From positions 123,022 through 187,021 of the forward strand of contig NZ_VAHN01000009.1 of NCBI RefSeq assembly GCF_005796205.1: a DNA stretch of 64,000 bases, given 5' to 3'. Shown here piece by piece: positions 43,649 through 52,577 of the stretch. The first letter of the stretch is position 1, and each line of letters starts with the position of its first letter. The position numbers and the translations under genes are program-made. This stretch comes from Pseudarthrobacter sp. NamE2. GTDB lineage: Bacteria; Actinomycetota; Actinomycetes; Actinomycetales; Micrococcaceae. The notes beneath the pieces were generated by a model, which had not been told where the DNA came from, searched no databases, and was given only the letters and a program-made list of their open reading frames with translations.

Positions 43649-45247
43649 TCAGCCCACCAGTTCGTAGGCTGGGGTGGTGAGGAAGTCGGTGTAGTCGTCC
43701 GAGAGGCAGATGTCCGCGATCAGTTCGCTGGCCGGCTGGTAGTAGCGGCGGAACGCCTCGTCGCCGAACTCGGTGCGCAGCCGCTCGGTCTCCTCGCCCA
43801 GGATCCGCTCCACCAGTTCCTTGGTCACGGTGTTGCCGGTGTCCGCGAGGACGGACTTGTTGCGGATCTGCTGCCACACCTGCGAGCGGGAGATTTCCGC
43901 GGTGGCTGCGTCTTCCATCAGGTTGTGGATGGCCACGGCGCCGTTTCCGGAGAGCCAGACCGCGGTGTAGGCCACGGCCACGTAGAGGTTCAGCCGCAGG
44001 CCGGCTTCGGTCACCTGGCCTTCTGCGGAGGAGACATCCAGTAGCTGCTCCGCCGTGACGGAAACCTCCGGACGCTGCTTGTCCACCTGGTTCGGCTTGT
44101 CGCCCAGGACCGAGTCGAACACCTCGCGGCACGTGGGCACCAGGTCCGGGTGCGCAACCCAGGAACCGTCGAATCCGTCGTTGGCCTCGCGGGTCTTGTC
44201 CGCCCGCACTTTCTCGAAGGCAGCCGCGGTGACCTCCGGGTGGCGGCGGTTGGGGATGACGGCTGCCATGCCGCCCATGGCGAAGGCGCCGCGCTTGTGG
44301 CAGGTCTTCACCAGCAGTTCGGTGTAGGCGCGCATGAACGGGGCGGTCATCACCACGGAGGCGCGGTCCGGGAGGACGAACTCTTCGCCGGCGTCGCGGA
44401 AGTACTTGATGATGCTGAACAGGTAGTCCCAGCGGCCGGCGTTCAGGCCGGAGGCGTGGTCGCGCAGTTCGTAAAGGATCTCGTCCATCTCGAAGGCGGC
44501 CGGGATGGTTTCGATCAGCACCGTTGCGCGGATGGTGCCCTGGTTCAGGCCCAGGTAGTCCTGCGCGAAGACAAAGATGTCGTTCCACAGCCGTGCCTCG
44601 AGGTGGCTCTCCATCTTGGGCAGGTAATAGTACGGGCCGTGGCCGTTGAGCACCAGCTGCTTGGCGATGTGGAAGAAGTGCAGGCCGAAGTCCACCAGCG
44701 CGCCCACGGCGGGTTCGCCGTTGACCAGCAGGTGCTTTTCCTGCATGTGCCAGCCGCGGGGGCGGGCCACCACGACGGCGAGTGGCGCGTCGGTGCGGAG
44801 CCGGTACTCCTTGCCTTCATCCGAGGTGTAGCTGAGGGTGCCCTGGGCGGCGTCGCGGAGGTTAAGGATCGCGTCGATGACGTTGCTCCAGGTGGGGGTG
44901 CTGGCATCCTCGAGGTCCGCCAGCCACACCTTTGCGCCCGAGTTGAGGGCGTTGATGGCCATCTTCGCCGGGGAGGCGGGGCCGGTCATCTCAACCCGGC
45001 GGTCCTGCAGGGCCGCCGGTGCGGGCGCGACCTTCCAGTCGCCGTCGCGCACGTCCTGCGTCTCCGGCAGGAAGTCAAGCTTTCCGGTTTCTGCAACGCG
45101 CTGCCGCTTGGCCGTGCGGGCGGCGAGGAGTTCGCTGCGGGTGCCGGCAAAGCGGGTGTGAAGCTCCTCCACGAACGCCAGCGCCTTGGGGGTGAGGATC
45201 TCTTCGGCGCGGTTGATCGGCCGGGGATCTGTGACGGTGATGGCCAT
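43649..45247 (-). CDS. aceB: Malate synthase A
   Basis: 532 residues, the AceB length. Landmarks: LADLEDASTPTWSNV, ARPRGWHMQEKH, ATVLIETIPAAFEMDEILYELRDHASGLNAGRWDY (metal Glu and glyoxylate pocket) and FDGSWVAHPDLV. It condenses acetyl-CoA and glyoxylate to malate. Here its glyoxylate would come from ureidoglycolate rather than the glyoxylate shunt; no isocitrate lyase is adjacent. Second gene of the operon starting with malic enzyme. Confidence 0.95.
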   Translation of the reverse strand: MAITVTDPRPINRAEEILTPKALAFVEELHTRFAGTRSELLAARTAKRQRVAETGKLDFLPETQDVRDGDWKVAPAPAALQDRRVEMTGPASPAKMAINALNSGAKVWLADLEDASTPTWSNVIDAILNLRDAAQGTLSYTSDEGKEYRLRTDAPLAVVVARPRGWHMQEKHLLVNGEPAVGALVDFGLHFFHIAKQLVLNGHGPYYYLPKMESHLEARLWNDIFVFAQDYLGLNQGTIRATVLIETIPAAFEMDEILYELRDHASGLNAGRWDYLFSIIKYFRDAGEEFVLPDRASVVMTAPFMRAYTELLVKTCHKRGAFAMGGMAAVIPNRRHPEVTAAAFEKVRADKTREANDGFDGSWVAHPDLVPTCREVFDSVLGDKPNQVDKQRPEVSVTAEQLLDVSSAEGQVTEAGLRLNLYVAVAYTAVWLSGNGAVAIHNLMEDAATAEISRSQVWQQIRNKSVLADTGNTVTKELVERILGEETERLRTEFGDEAFRRYYQPASELIADICLSDDYTDFLTTPAYELVG

Positions 45248-45282
45248 TTCTGGTCCTTTCCTTTGGCTGGAAGTTCGGGCGG

Positions 45283-46725
<1,443 letters not shown>

Positions 46726-46767
46726 TGAATGTCCTCCTGTTGGGCCTTGTCCGGGCTGCTGCTAGAA

Positions 46768-46781
46768 ACGAATGTTTTCGT
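46768..46781. promoter_or_regulatory. Inverted repeat ACGAA-N4-TTCGT in the malic enzyme/IclR gap
   Basis: Perfect 5-base arms about 42 bases upstream of the malic enzyme start, in an AT-rich stretch. A candidate binding site for the divergent IclR protein. Confidence 0.4.
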
Positions 46782-46803
46782 ATTATGGATATTATTATCT
46801 ACT

Positions 46804-46817
46804 TTGTGGAAACACAA
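46804..46817. promoter_or_regulatory. Inverted repeat TTGTG-N4-CACAA in the malic enzyme/IclR gap
   Basis: Perfect 5-base arms around GAAA in the middle of the divergent promoter region. It could be a second IclR site. Confidence 0.4.
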
Positions 46818-46935
46818 CCCCTCCTGCCTTTCCGTCGCGTACACCCCCACGGTGCTGTATCTTGAAACAACTAGGGCAATTCTTTTCACGATGCGGATAA
46901 GACTTGTCGGAATCTGAGTCACAGGAGACTGGTAC

Positions 46936-47691
46936 ATGGCTGAAAAAGCCGCCGGAGGCGTGCAGTCCGTCGAGCGCGTCTTCGAACTTCTGGAATTGAT
47001 CACCGATGCGGGCGGCGACGTCACGCTGAGTGAGTTGTCCTCATCCACGGACCTGCCGCTGCCCACCATCCACCGGCTCCTGCGTACCCTTGTGTCCCTG
47101 GGATACATCCGCCAGCTGCCCAACCGGCGGTATGCGCTGGGCCCGCGGCTCATCCGGCTGGGGGAGGGGGCCAACAAGCAGCTGGGCGCCGTGGCCCGGC
47201 CGCAGCTGAAAACGCTTGTGGACAGGCTGGGGGAGACCTCCAATATGGCCGTCCTGGATTCAGACATGGTCATATACGTTGCGCAGGTACCGTCGCTGCA
47301 CTCGATGCGCATGTTTACCGAGGTGGGCCGACGAGCCCATATGCATGACACCGGCGTGGGCAAGGCCATCCTTGCCCAGTTGGACGATGACACCGTGCGC
47401 GGAATCGTTGCCCGCACCGGAATGCCAACCCCCACCCCCAAGAGCATCGGCGACGTAGAGGACCTCCTGGCGGACCTCAAGCTCATACGGGAGCGGGGGT
47501 ACTCAATTGACGAGGAGGAGCAGGAGCTCGGCGTGCGCTGCTTCGCCATGGCGGTTCCAGACGCTCCCACGCCCGCCGCGATTTCCGTGTCCGGGCCCGT
47601 GTCCCGCGTTGACGAGCACTTCGCTGACAAAGCTGTACCCGTCCTGCGGGAAGCGGCTGAGGCTATCTCCGAGGAGCTTAACCGCAGCTGA
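46936..47691 (+). CDS. IclR family regulator, probable purine/allantoin repressor (AllR-like)
   Basis: 251 residues: winged helix at about 8-70 (QSVERVFELLELI, LPLPTIHRLLRTLVSLGY), then the IclR effector domain (MHDTGVGKAILAQLD, RERGYSIDEEEQELGVRCFAMAVPD). The phrase GVRCxAxAV is the ligand-pocket signature. AllR binds glyoxylate or allantoin in other bacteria. Divergent from the malic enzyme-malate synthase-allE operon and inside a purine island, it is the likely regulator of the whole set. Confidence 0.87.
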   Translation: MAEKAAGGVQSVERVFELLELITDAGGDVTLSELSSSTDLPLPTIHRLLRTLVSLGYIRQLPNRRYALGPRLIRLGEGANKQLGAVARPQLKTLVDRLGETSNMAVLDSDMVIYVAQVPSLHSMRMFTEVGRRAHMHDTGVGKAILAQLDDDTVRGIVARTGMPTPTPKSIGDVEDLLADLKLIRERGYSIDEEEQELGVRCFAMAVPDAPTPAAISVSGPVSRVDEHFADKAVPVLREAAEAISEELNRS

Positions 47692-47843
47692 TGCGCCGGG
47701 TGCACCGCTGTCGTTCCACCTCTGGCAGGCCCTGCCCCAGCAGGGTTCCGGGTGCCGAATGCCGGCGGAAAAGGCCGTTGACCGGTTGATGGAGCGGGCG
47801 TAGCATCAGCCCATCCATTGGAATCAACCCCGGGAGTGCTGTC

Positions 47844-48092
47844 ATGGCAACCTTCATGGATGTGCATCACAATATGGTCGGTATCACCGCAGAGCAGTTG
47901 CATGCCGCGCATAACGCGGATCTGGCAATCCAAGCGGATGAGCACGTTGACTTCAAACAAGCCTGGGCGGATCCCGAATCCGGCCTGGTCTACTGCCTGT
48001 CGGAGGCTCCGTCCGCAGACGCTGTAAAACGGATTCACGAGCGGGCGGGCCATCCGGCGGACGAAATCCATCCCGTCCCGCTGGCGGTATGA
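47844..48092 (+). CDS. SCO4226-type (DUF4242) nickel-binding-like protein
   Basis: 82 residues closely resembling the Streptomyces SCO4226 family: MDVHHNMVGITAEQLHAAH, FKQAWADPESGLVYCLSEAPSADAV, IHERAGHPADEIHPV. The His-rich HHNM and Cys positions match the metal site reported for SCO4226; the physiological role is unclear. An intrinsic terminator follows. Its presence between an IclR gene and a permease has no obvious metabolic meaning. Confidence 0.85.
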   Translation: MATFMDVHHNMVGITAEQLHAAHNADLAIQADEHVDFKQAWADPESGLVYCLSEAPSADAVKRIHERAGHPADEIHPVPLAV

Positions 48093-48107
48093 GTAGTCGC
48101 CATTGAG

Positions 48108-48156
48108 AACAGTTCACCGCAGTGTTCCCTAGGGCCACTGCGGTGAACTGTTTTTT
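48108..48156 (+). terminator. Intrinsic terminator
   Basis: A perfect 17-base stem (AACAGTTCACCGCAGTG and its complement) with an 11-base loop, ending in TTTTTT on the + strand. It terminates the SCO4226-type gene and separates it from the convergent permease gene. Confidence 0.9.
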
Positions 48157-48163
48157 GTACCTC

Positions 48164-49669
48164 CTAGTGCTCCGAAGCCTTCTCGGATGACTGGATGGGG
48201 ACTTCCTTGCCGTCGCAGTCGATGAGCTTGCCGCCTTCGAAGCGGTCACCCTCCATCAGGCACTTGATGTCCTGCTCCTGGACCACCCGTTCGGTGCCGG
48301 CGACGAAGACCGACTGGTTCTCCGAGTTGCCGGCCTTCAAGTGGTTGAACAGCAGATTCAGCAGGATGGCCATCACGGCTGCGGAGCTGATGCCGGAGTG
48401 GAAGATGGTGCCGAACCAGGACGGGAACTGGTCGTAGAATGCGGGGGCAGCGATCGGGATCATGCCGAATCCGATGGACGCAGCCACGACGATCAGGTTC
48501 ATGTTGTTCTTGTACTCCACCTTGGACAGCGTGCGGATGCCGCTGGCCGCCACCGTTCCAAAGAGTACGACGCCGGCGCCCCCCAAAACGGGCGTGGGTA
48601 CCGCTGCGACCACGCGGCCAAGGACAGGCAGCAGGCCGAGGATCACTAGGATCAGGCCGCCGGCGCTGACCACGAAACGGCTTTTCACGCCGGTAATGGC
48701 CACCAGGCCGACGTTCTGGGCGAACGCGCTCTGGGTGAAGGAGTTGAACAGCGGGGAGATGGCGCTGGACAGCATGTCCGCGCGAAGGCCGTCGCCGATC
48801 CGCTTCGAGTCCACCTTGCTGCCCACGATCTCGCCCACGGCGATGATGTCCGCCGACGTTTCAGTCAGGGTCACCAGGATGACGATGAGCATGGAGATAA
48901 TGGCGGCGATTTCGAAGGTGGGCGGGCCGAAGGCGAGGGGCGTGGGGAAGGCCACGATTTCTCCCTGGCCCACCTTGGAGAAGTCGGCCATGCCGAAGGC
49001 GAAGGCAATCAGGGTGCCCAGGACCATAGCCAGCAGGATGGACAGGCGCGAGATAGCCGCGCTGCCCACCTTGCTGAGGAGCAGGACGATGGCCATGGTG
49101 GCGGCGGCGAGGCCGATGTTTGCCATACTGCCGTAGTTTTCGGCAGTCCTGTTGCCGCCCATGGCCCAGTTGGCCGCCACGGGCATCAGGGTGAGGCCAA
49201 TGGTGGTGATGACCGTTCCCGTGACCACTGGCGGGAAGAAGCGGATGATCTTCGAGAACAACGGGGTGATCAGCAGCCCGATCAGTGACGCCGCGATCAC
49301 CGAACCGAATACCGTCTGGATTCCGCCGCCCCCATGGACGATGGCCACCATGGTGGAGACGCCGGCGAAGGAGACGCCCTGAACCAGTGGCAGCTGGGAG
49401 CCGAAGAAGGGTACGCCAACCGTCTGCAGGATAGTGGCGAGGCCGCCGACGAAAAGGCAGGCCGCGATGAGAAGGCCGATGTCCTGGGAGCTCATGCCCG
49501 CGGCGGCGCCGATGATCAGCGGCGGGGCAATAATGCCGCCATACATGGTGAGGACGTGCTGGAAACCGTAGGCGAACGTGCTTCCGATGGGGAGCCTCTG
49601 GTCCTCCGGGCGGGCCTTGGCAGACCCTTTGCCGGCGGCCGCAGCGGCCAGTTTTTTCTTGGTGTTCAT
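48164..49669 (-). CDS. NCS2 nucleobase:cation symporter (urate/xanthine permease)
   Basis: A 501-residue protein with about 14 membrane helices. QHVLTMYGGIIAPPLIIG is the NCS2 helix-1 signature with its His, QGVSFAGV and TETSADIIAVGEIVG (helix 8 Glu) are substrate-site elements, and FTQSAFAQNVGLVAITGVKSR is the helix 10 motif. The sequence fits urate/xanthine carriers (UacT/PucK) more than uracil carriers. It lies downstream of uricase on the same strand, though separated by repeats. A 7-codon mini-ORF overlaps the start. Confidence 0.88.
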   Translation of the reverse strand: MNTKKKLAAAAAGKGSAKARPEDQRLPIGSTFAYGFQHVLTMYGGIIAPPLIIGAAAGMSSQDIGLLIAACLFVGGLATILQTVGVPFFGSQLPLVQGVSFAGVSTMVAIVHGGGGIQTVFGSVIAASLIGLLITPLFSKIIRFFPPVVTGTVITTIGLTLMPVAANWAMGGNRTAENYGSMANIGLAAATMAIVLLLSKVGSAAISRLSILLAMVLGTLIAFAFGMADFSKVGQGEIVAFPTPLAFGPPTFEIAAIISMLIVILVTLTETSADIIAVGEIVGSKVDSKRIGDGLRADMLSSAISPLFNSFTQSAFAQNVGLVAITGVKSRFVVSAGGLILVILGLLPVLGRVVAAVPTPVLGGAGVVLFGTVAASGIRTLSKVEYKNNMNLIVVAASIGFGMIPIAAPAFYDQFPSWFGTIFHSGISSAAVMAILLNLLFNHLKAGNSENQSVFVAGTERVVQEQDIKCLMEGDRFEGGKLIDCDGKEVPIQSSEKASEH

Positions 49670-49689
49670 GGCAGACTTTCTTGGTTCAT
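49666..49689 (-). other. Mini-ORF and duplicated start region of the permease gene
   Basis: Minus-strand ATG AAC CAA GAA AGT CTG CCA TGA (MNQESLP) overlaps the permease ATG as ATGA. It arises from a direct repeat of GTTCATGGCAGAC (plus strand, 49664-49676 and 49684-49696). A second repeat, GTCTGGCTAAC, lies at 49703-49713 and 49717-49727. Neither ATG has a strong Shine-Dalgarno sequence. Confidence 0.4.
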
Positions 49690-49759
49690 GGCAGACGTCA
49701 TCGTCTGGCTAACGTTGTCTGGCTAACAGGTGAAGCTGTGGGGGTGGTGCTGGGGTTGG

Positions 49760-49843
49760 TTTCGACAGGCTCCACCACCGGCGGTTGAGCCTGTCGGTGG
49801 TTGAGCCTGTCGAAAGCCGGTTGGATTTCGACAAGCCCACCGG
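49760..49843. repeat. Cluster of short palindromic repeats
   Basis: The unit TTTCGACAGGCTC...CCACCGG occurs forward at 49760-49781, then as its complement (CGGTTGAGCCTGTC, GGTGGTTGAGCCTGTCGAAA) at 49782-49815, then forward again as TTTCGACAAGCCCACCGG at 49826-49843. I recall similar units dispersed in Arthrobacter intergenic regions. They lie between uricase and permease genes and may terminate or stabilise transcripts. Confidence 0.7.
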
Positions 49844-49851
49844 CATGGGAT

Positions 49852-50760
49852 CTAGCAGAAGCCGGCGATGCCGGACCAGGCGGCGGGGGCCGCGGTGGCG
49901 TCGTCGCGCTGGACGGTGGCCTCGATCAGGCCGTAGGGGCGGTCAGCTGCATAGAAGACCTCGTTGGGGTTGTCCAGGCCGAACGGTGTGAGGTCGACCA
50001 GGAAGTGGTGCTTGTTGGGCATCGAGAACTTGATCTCGTCGATCTCGCTGTGGGCCTCGAGGACCTTGGCGCCCATATCGAACAGGGTCTGTTGCAGGGC
50101 GTGCGAGTACTTTTCGGTGAAGCCTTCGAGCAGGAGCGCCTTCACGTCGTCGTAGTTCTTGTTGAAGTCCAGGCTGCTGAAGTCGGTGCCGGTCTTGAAG
50201 CGCCAGCGGGCAGACACGTCAGTGGCCAGGATACGGTCTGTGGTTTCGGGCAGGGTGGTGTACCGGTCTCGCGGGTAGCCCACGAAGCCGGACTGGGTGG
50301 ACTTCAGGACGGTGAGGTCCTTCAGGCCGGAGACCAGGTGGGTGGTGGCACCGTCGCGGACCAGGACGGCGGTGCGGACTTCCTGGCCGTTGCGGACGAA
50401 CGAGTGGTCGTGTTCGCTGCCGTGCGCCTGGATGCGGTTCCAGGCGTACGACTCGGCTTCCCAGCGGCCGCCGGTGACCCAGTCAAAACTGGAGGTGAAG
50501 TGCTTGCCGAGGCGCAGCAGGAACGCTTCGGGGGAGCCGACGCCGTCGCGGGCAAAGGCGTAGATGGTGTTTTTCTGGGTGTCCGTGGCCACCACGTGGG
50601 CGTTGTCGCCCTCGAGGTGGGCTGCGGTGAAGTCGCCCCGCAGCTGCGAGGTGACGTTCAGGTCCTCAATCTCATGGCGGTCGGTGTCGCGGGTGATCTT
50701 GACGACCCGGACCTCCGCCTTGCCGTACTGATTTTCGCCGAGGATGATCTTGCTGCTCAT
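49852..50760 (-). CDS. Uricase (cofactor-free urate oxidase)
   Basis: 302 residues, the same length I recall for the Arthrobacter globiformis enzyme. Two T-fold halves: LGENQYGKAEVRVVK, DLNVTSQLRGDF, NAHVVATDTQKNTIYAFARDG (catalytic Thr with the K/H network), KSTQSGFVGYPRDRYTTL, and the C-terminal NKHHFLVDLTPFGLDNPNEVFYA. It oxidises urate to 5-hydroxyisourate and needs no cofactor. The HIU hydrolase and OHCU decarboxylase genes are not in the window. Start ATG 50760 follows GGGAAAG. The leader contains a terminator and a 16-nt palindrome. Confidence 0.95.
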   Translation of the reverse strand: MSSKIILGENQYGKAEVRVVKITRDTDRHEIEDLNVTSQLRGDFTAAHLEGDNAHVVATDTQKNTIYAFARDGVGSPEAFLLRLGKHFTSSFDWVTGGRWEAESYAWNRIQAHGSEHDHSFVRNGQEVRTAVLVRDGATTHLVSGLKDLTVLKSTQSGFVGYPRDRYTTLPETTDRILATDVSARWRFKTGTDFSSLDFNKNYDDVKALLLEGFTEKYSHALQQTLFDMGAKVLEAHSEIDEIKFSMPNKHHFLVDLTPFGLDNPNEVFYAADRPYGLIEATVQRDDATAAPAAWSGIAGFC

Positions 50761-50783
50761 GGTCTTTCCCAACTCCCGGTAAG

Positions 50784-50799
50784 TGGAACCTAGGTTCCA
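50784..50799. promoter_or_regulatory. Perfect 16-nt palindrome TGGAACCTAGGTTCCA
   Basis: A complete dyad 24 bases upstream of the uricase start. The outer TGGAA...TTCCA matches the GGAA/TTCC half-sites of IclR/AllR-type operators, so it is a candidate target of the IclR protein at 46936. It is also the only CTAG-centred dyad of this size I noticed in the window. Confidence 0.65.
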
Positions 50800-50852
50800 G
50801 CACTGAAATTAAGTGCGCGTTTCGAGCGCGTTTCCGGTGGAGCCGACCCAAC

Positions 50853-50884
50853 AAAAAAGAGCCGGCATCCATCGATGCCAGCTC
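50853..50884 (-). terminator. Intrinsic terminator in the uricase leader
   Basis: Read on the minus strand, an 11-bp stem (GAGCTGGCATC with GATGCCGGCTC, one G-T pair) closes a GATG loop and is followed by six U residues. It lies 93 bases before the uricase ATG. No complete gene upstream obviously needs it: the nearest minus-strand gene (ligD) ended more than 400 bases earlier and a + strand gene intervenes. This favours a leader attenuator or a small RNA. Confidence 0.8.
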
Positions 50885-50945
50885 ATTACGACCCTGCCTG
50901 CTGCTCCCAGGTTACGTGACCTGCGCCACGAGTTGCCTAACAGCG
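50853..50945 (-). ncRNA. Candidate structured leader RNA or small RNA upstream of uricase
   Basis: On the minus strand, a nested hairpin precedes the terminator: GCTG (near 50944) can pair with CAGC, CTC with GAG, and CAGGT with ACCTG around CACGTA (50908-50923). A purine-rich linker GGCAGGGTCGTAAT then leads to the terminator stem. It matches no riboswitch class that I can recognise. SRP RNA was considered and rejected because the GGAA-loop core is absent. Function, ligand and existence as RNA are inference. Confidence 0.45.
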
Positions 50946-51078
50946 TACCCCTGCAAGGCGGTGGTGTACATCACAAAAGCAAAATTCGAATTGTGACTGT
51001 TGGTGGTCCGGGCTGCGCTCCGATCCATTGACCGATCCCCCTCGCCGCTCTTATGCTTTTCATATAGCAAAAACACTT

Positions 51079-51093
51079 TTCCGCTTTGCGGAA
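51079..51093. promoter_or_regulatory. Inverted repeat TTCCGC-TTT-GCGGAA
   Basis: Perfect 6-base arms with a 3-base spacer, 27 bases upstream of the small gene at 51120 and close to its promoter. The geometry resembles IclR-family operators and the imperfect site at 54133-54149. Confidence 0.55.
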
Positions 51094-51119
51094 CTTGTTC
51101 TTATTCCGAGGAGGATCAG

Positions 51120-51308
51120 ATGTACCAGCAGGACAGGACGCCCGTCGCGCCGCAGCCGGCCGCCGCACCTTCAGCCAAGGAGTTCTACCTCCCCCTCGGC
51201 GGCGGCACGGACCCGGATTTCTACGTCCCCGAGGACCGCGTTCACGAACCCGGCCGATTCTCCCGGTGGATCTCCGCGCTGCCGGGGTTTGGTAAGCAGC
51301 GGGGCTAA
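51120..51308 (+). CDS. Small protein of unknown function divergent from uricase
   Basis: 62 residues: a disordered Pro/Ala/Gln N-terminus, then KEFYLPLGGGTDPDFYVPEDR and RFSRWISALPGFG. No membrane helix or known motif. A textbook AGGAGG lies 6 bases before the ATG, arguing for real translation. It has its own promoter region with an IclR-type dyad opposite the uricase leader, so it may belong to the purine regulon. The stop codon overlaps the ligD stop by 4 bases. Confidence 0.65.
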   Translation: MYQQDRTPVAPQPAAAPSAKEFYLPLGGGTDPDFYVPEDRVHEPGRFSRWISALPGFGKQRG

Positions 51309-52546
51309 ACGGGCCGGCCCGGCCATTCCTTGCCCGCCCAGGGGTCGTAGTCCGCGATGAGCTCCTCCTGCGGCGGACGCCCGGCTTCAGGAACATGCTG
51401 CAGGTTCACGCGCACGCGGTACCACAGGGAACTGGAACCGCGCATCCCGTCCACCAGCACATCGGCCGGATGGAGGGCAGGCACAATGTCTGCATGGCGG
51501 GACTTCCACTCTTCAAGCGCGGCAATCGCCTCCGGTTTGGTTTTAGTGCGCGCCACCTCGATCAGCGGCATCACTGACTGCCGGCGGCCCGATCCGTTCA
51601 CCCCGCGGGGTGCTTTCTCGGCAGGACCCAGTTCCTTGGCCAGGGCCAGCAGTCCGTCCAGTTTTCCCGCTGTGTCATCGATGCCGGCGTGCGGATCGCC
51701 GATCTCCGCGAACCGCTCCAGCACCGTGGGGACCGTGAACCGTTCCGGCCGGGCGGTACGGACCTCCTCCCATGCCAGGGGCGTCGACACCCGGGCGTCA
51801 GGCAGGGCACGCACTGAGTAGGCCGATGCCACCGTGCGGTCCTTGGCGTTCTGGTTGAAATCCACGAAGACGCTTTCGCCCCGCTCCTCCTTCCACCACC
51901 GCGCCGTGGCCAAGCCGGGCGCCCGGTTTTCCACCTCCCGGGCAAGCGTTTCGGCGGCGAGCCGGACCTCCTTGTAGGACCAGTGGGGCGCTATGCGCAC
52001 CAGGATGTGGAGCCCGCGCGAGCCGCTGGTCTTGGGCCATCCCACCAGCCCCACATCGTCGAGGACTTCCTGTGCCACGTAGGCGACGTCCACTATCTGC
52101 GACCAGTCGACGCCCGGCATGGGATCCAGGTCCACGCGCAGTTCGTCGGGATGCTCCAGGTCCTCCGCCCGCACCGGGTGCGGGTTGAGGTCCAGGCAGC
52201 CGAGGTTTATCACCCAGGCCAGGCCCGCCGCATCCCGGATGACGGCCTCCTCCGCCGACGTGCCGGACGCATAGTGCAGTGTGGTGGTGTCGATGAACGG
52301 CGGGTGGTTTTCCGGCACGCGCTTCTGGAAGAACGGCTCGGCGTCAATGCCCTTGGGGAAACGCTTGAGCACCATCGGCCGGCCGCCCGCACCCCGGAGC
52401 GCACCCTCCGCCACCCCCAGGTAGTAGCGCACCAGGTCCAGCTTGGTCAGCCCCGGCTCGGGGAACACCATCTTGTCCGGGCTCGAGATCCGGACCTCAA
52501 CACCCTCGATGTCCAGGATCTCGGCCGGCGTCTTTGACGGAGTCAT
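51305..52546 (-). CDS. ligD: LigD-type primase/polymerase domain (PolDom)
   Basis: 413 residues. The PolDom catalytic Asp pair lies in ELRVDLDPMPGVDW, and SGSRGLHILVRI and FVDFNQNAKDRTVASAYSVR are further conserved blocks. The C-terminal ~90 residues are a separate small domain. It lacks ligase and nuclease domains, the split form frequent in actinobacteria outside Mycobacterium. It should fill gaps, often with ribonucleotides, in Ku-dependent end joining. No ku gene is in the window. Confidence 0.9.
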   Translation of the reverse strand: MTPSKTPAEILDIEGVEVRISSPDKMVFPEPGLTKLDLVRYYLGVAEGALRGAGGRPMVLKRFPKGIDAEPFFQKRVPENHPPFIDTTTLHYASGTSAEEAVIRDAAGLAWVINLGCLDLNPHPVRAEDLEHPDELRVDLDPMPGVDWSQIVDVAYVAQEVLDDVGLVGWPKTSGSRGLHILVRIAPHWSYKEVRLAAETLAREVENRAPGLATARWWKEERGESVFVDFNQNAKDRTVASAYSVRALPDARVSTPLAWEEVRTARPERFTVPTVLERFAEIGDPHAGIDDTAGKLDGLLALAKELGPAEKAPRGVNGSGRRQSVMPLIEVARTKTKPEAIAALEEWKSRHADIVPALHPADVLVDGMRGSSSLWYRVRVNLQHVPEAGRPPQEELIADYDPWAGKEWPGRPV

Positions 52547-52577
52547 GCCGCCACGCTAGCAGTTGGTCCCCGGCGCG

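Noticed and set aside
50853..50945. Signal recognition particle RNA or ZTP riboswitch at the uricase leader
   Set aside because: CAGG...GGGAGCAGC recalls SRP helix 8 and GGGTCGT recalls the ZTP motif, but the GGAA tetraloop core of SRP and the 3' CCGCCTGGGC half of the ZTP aptamer are missing.
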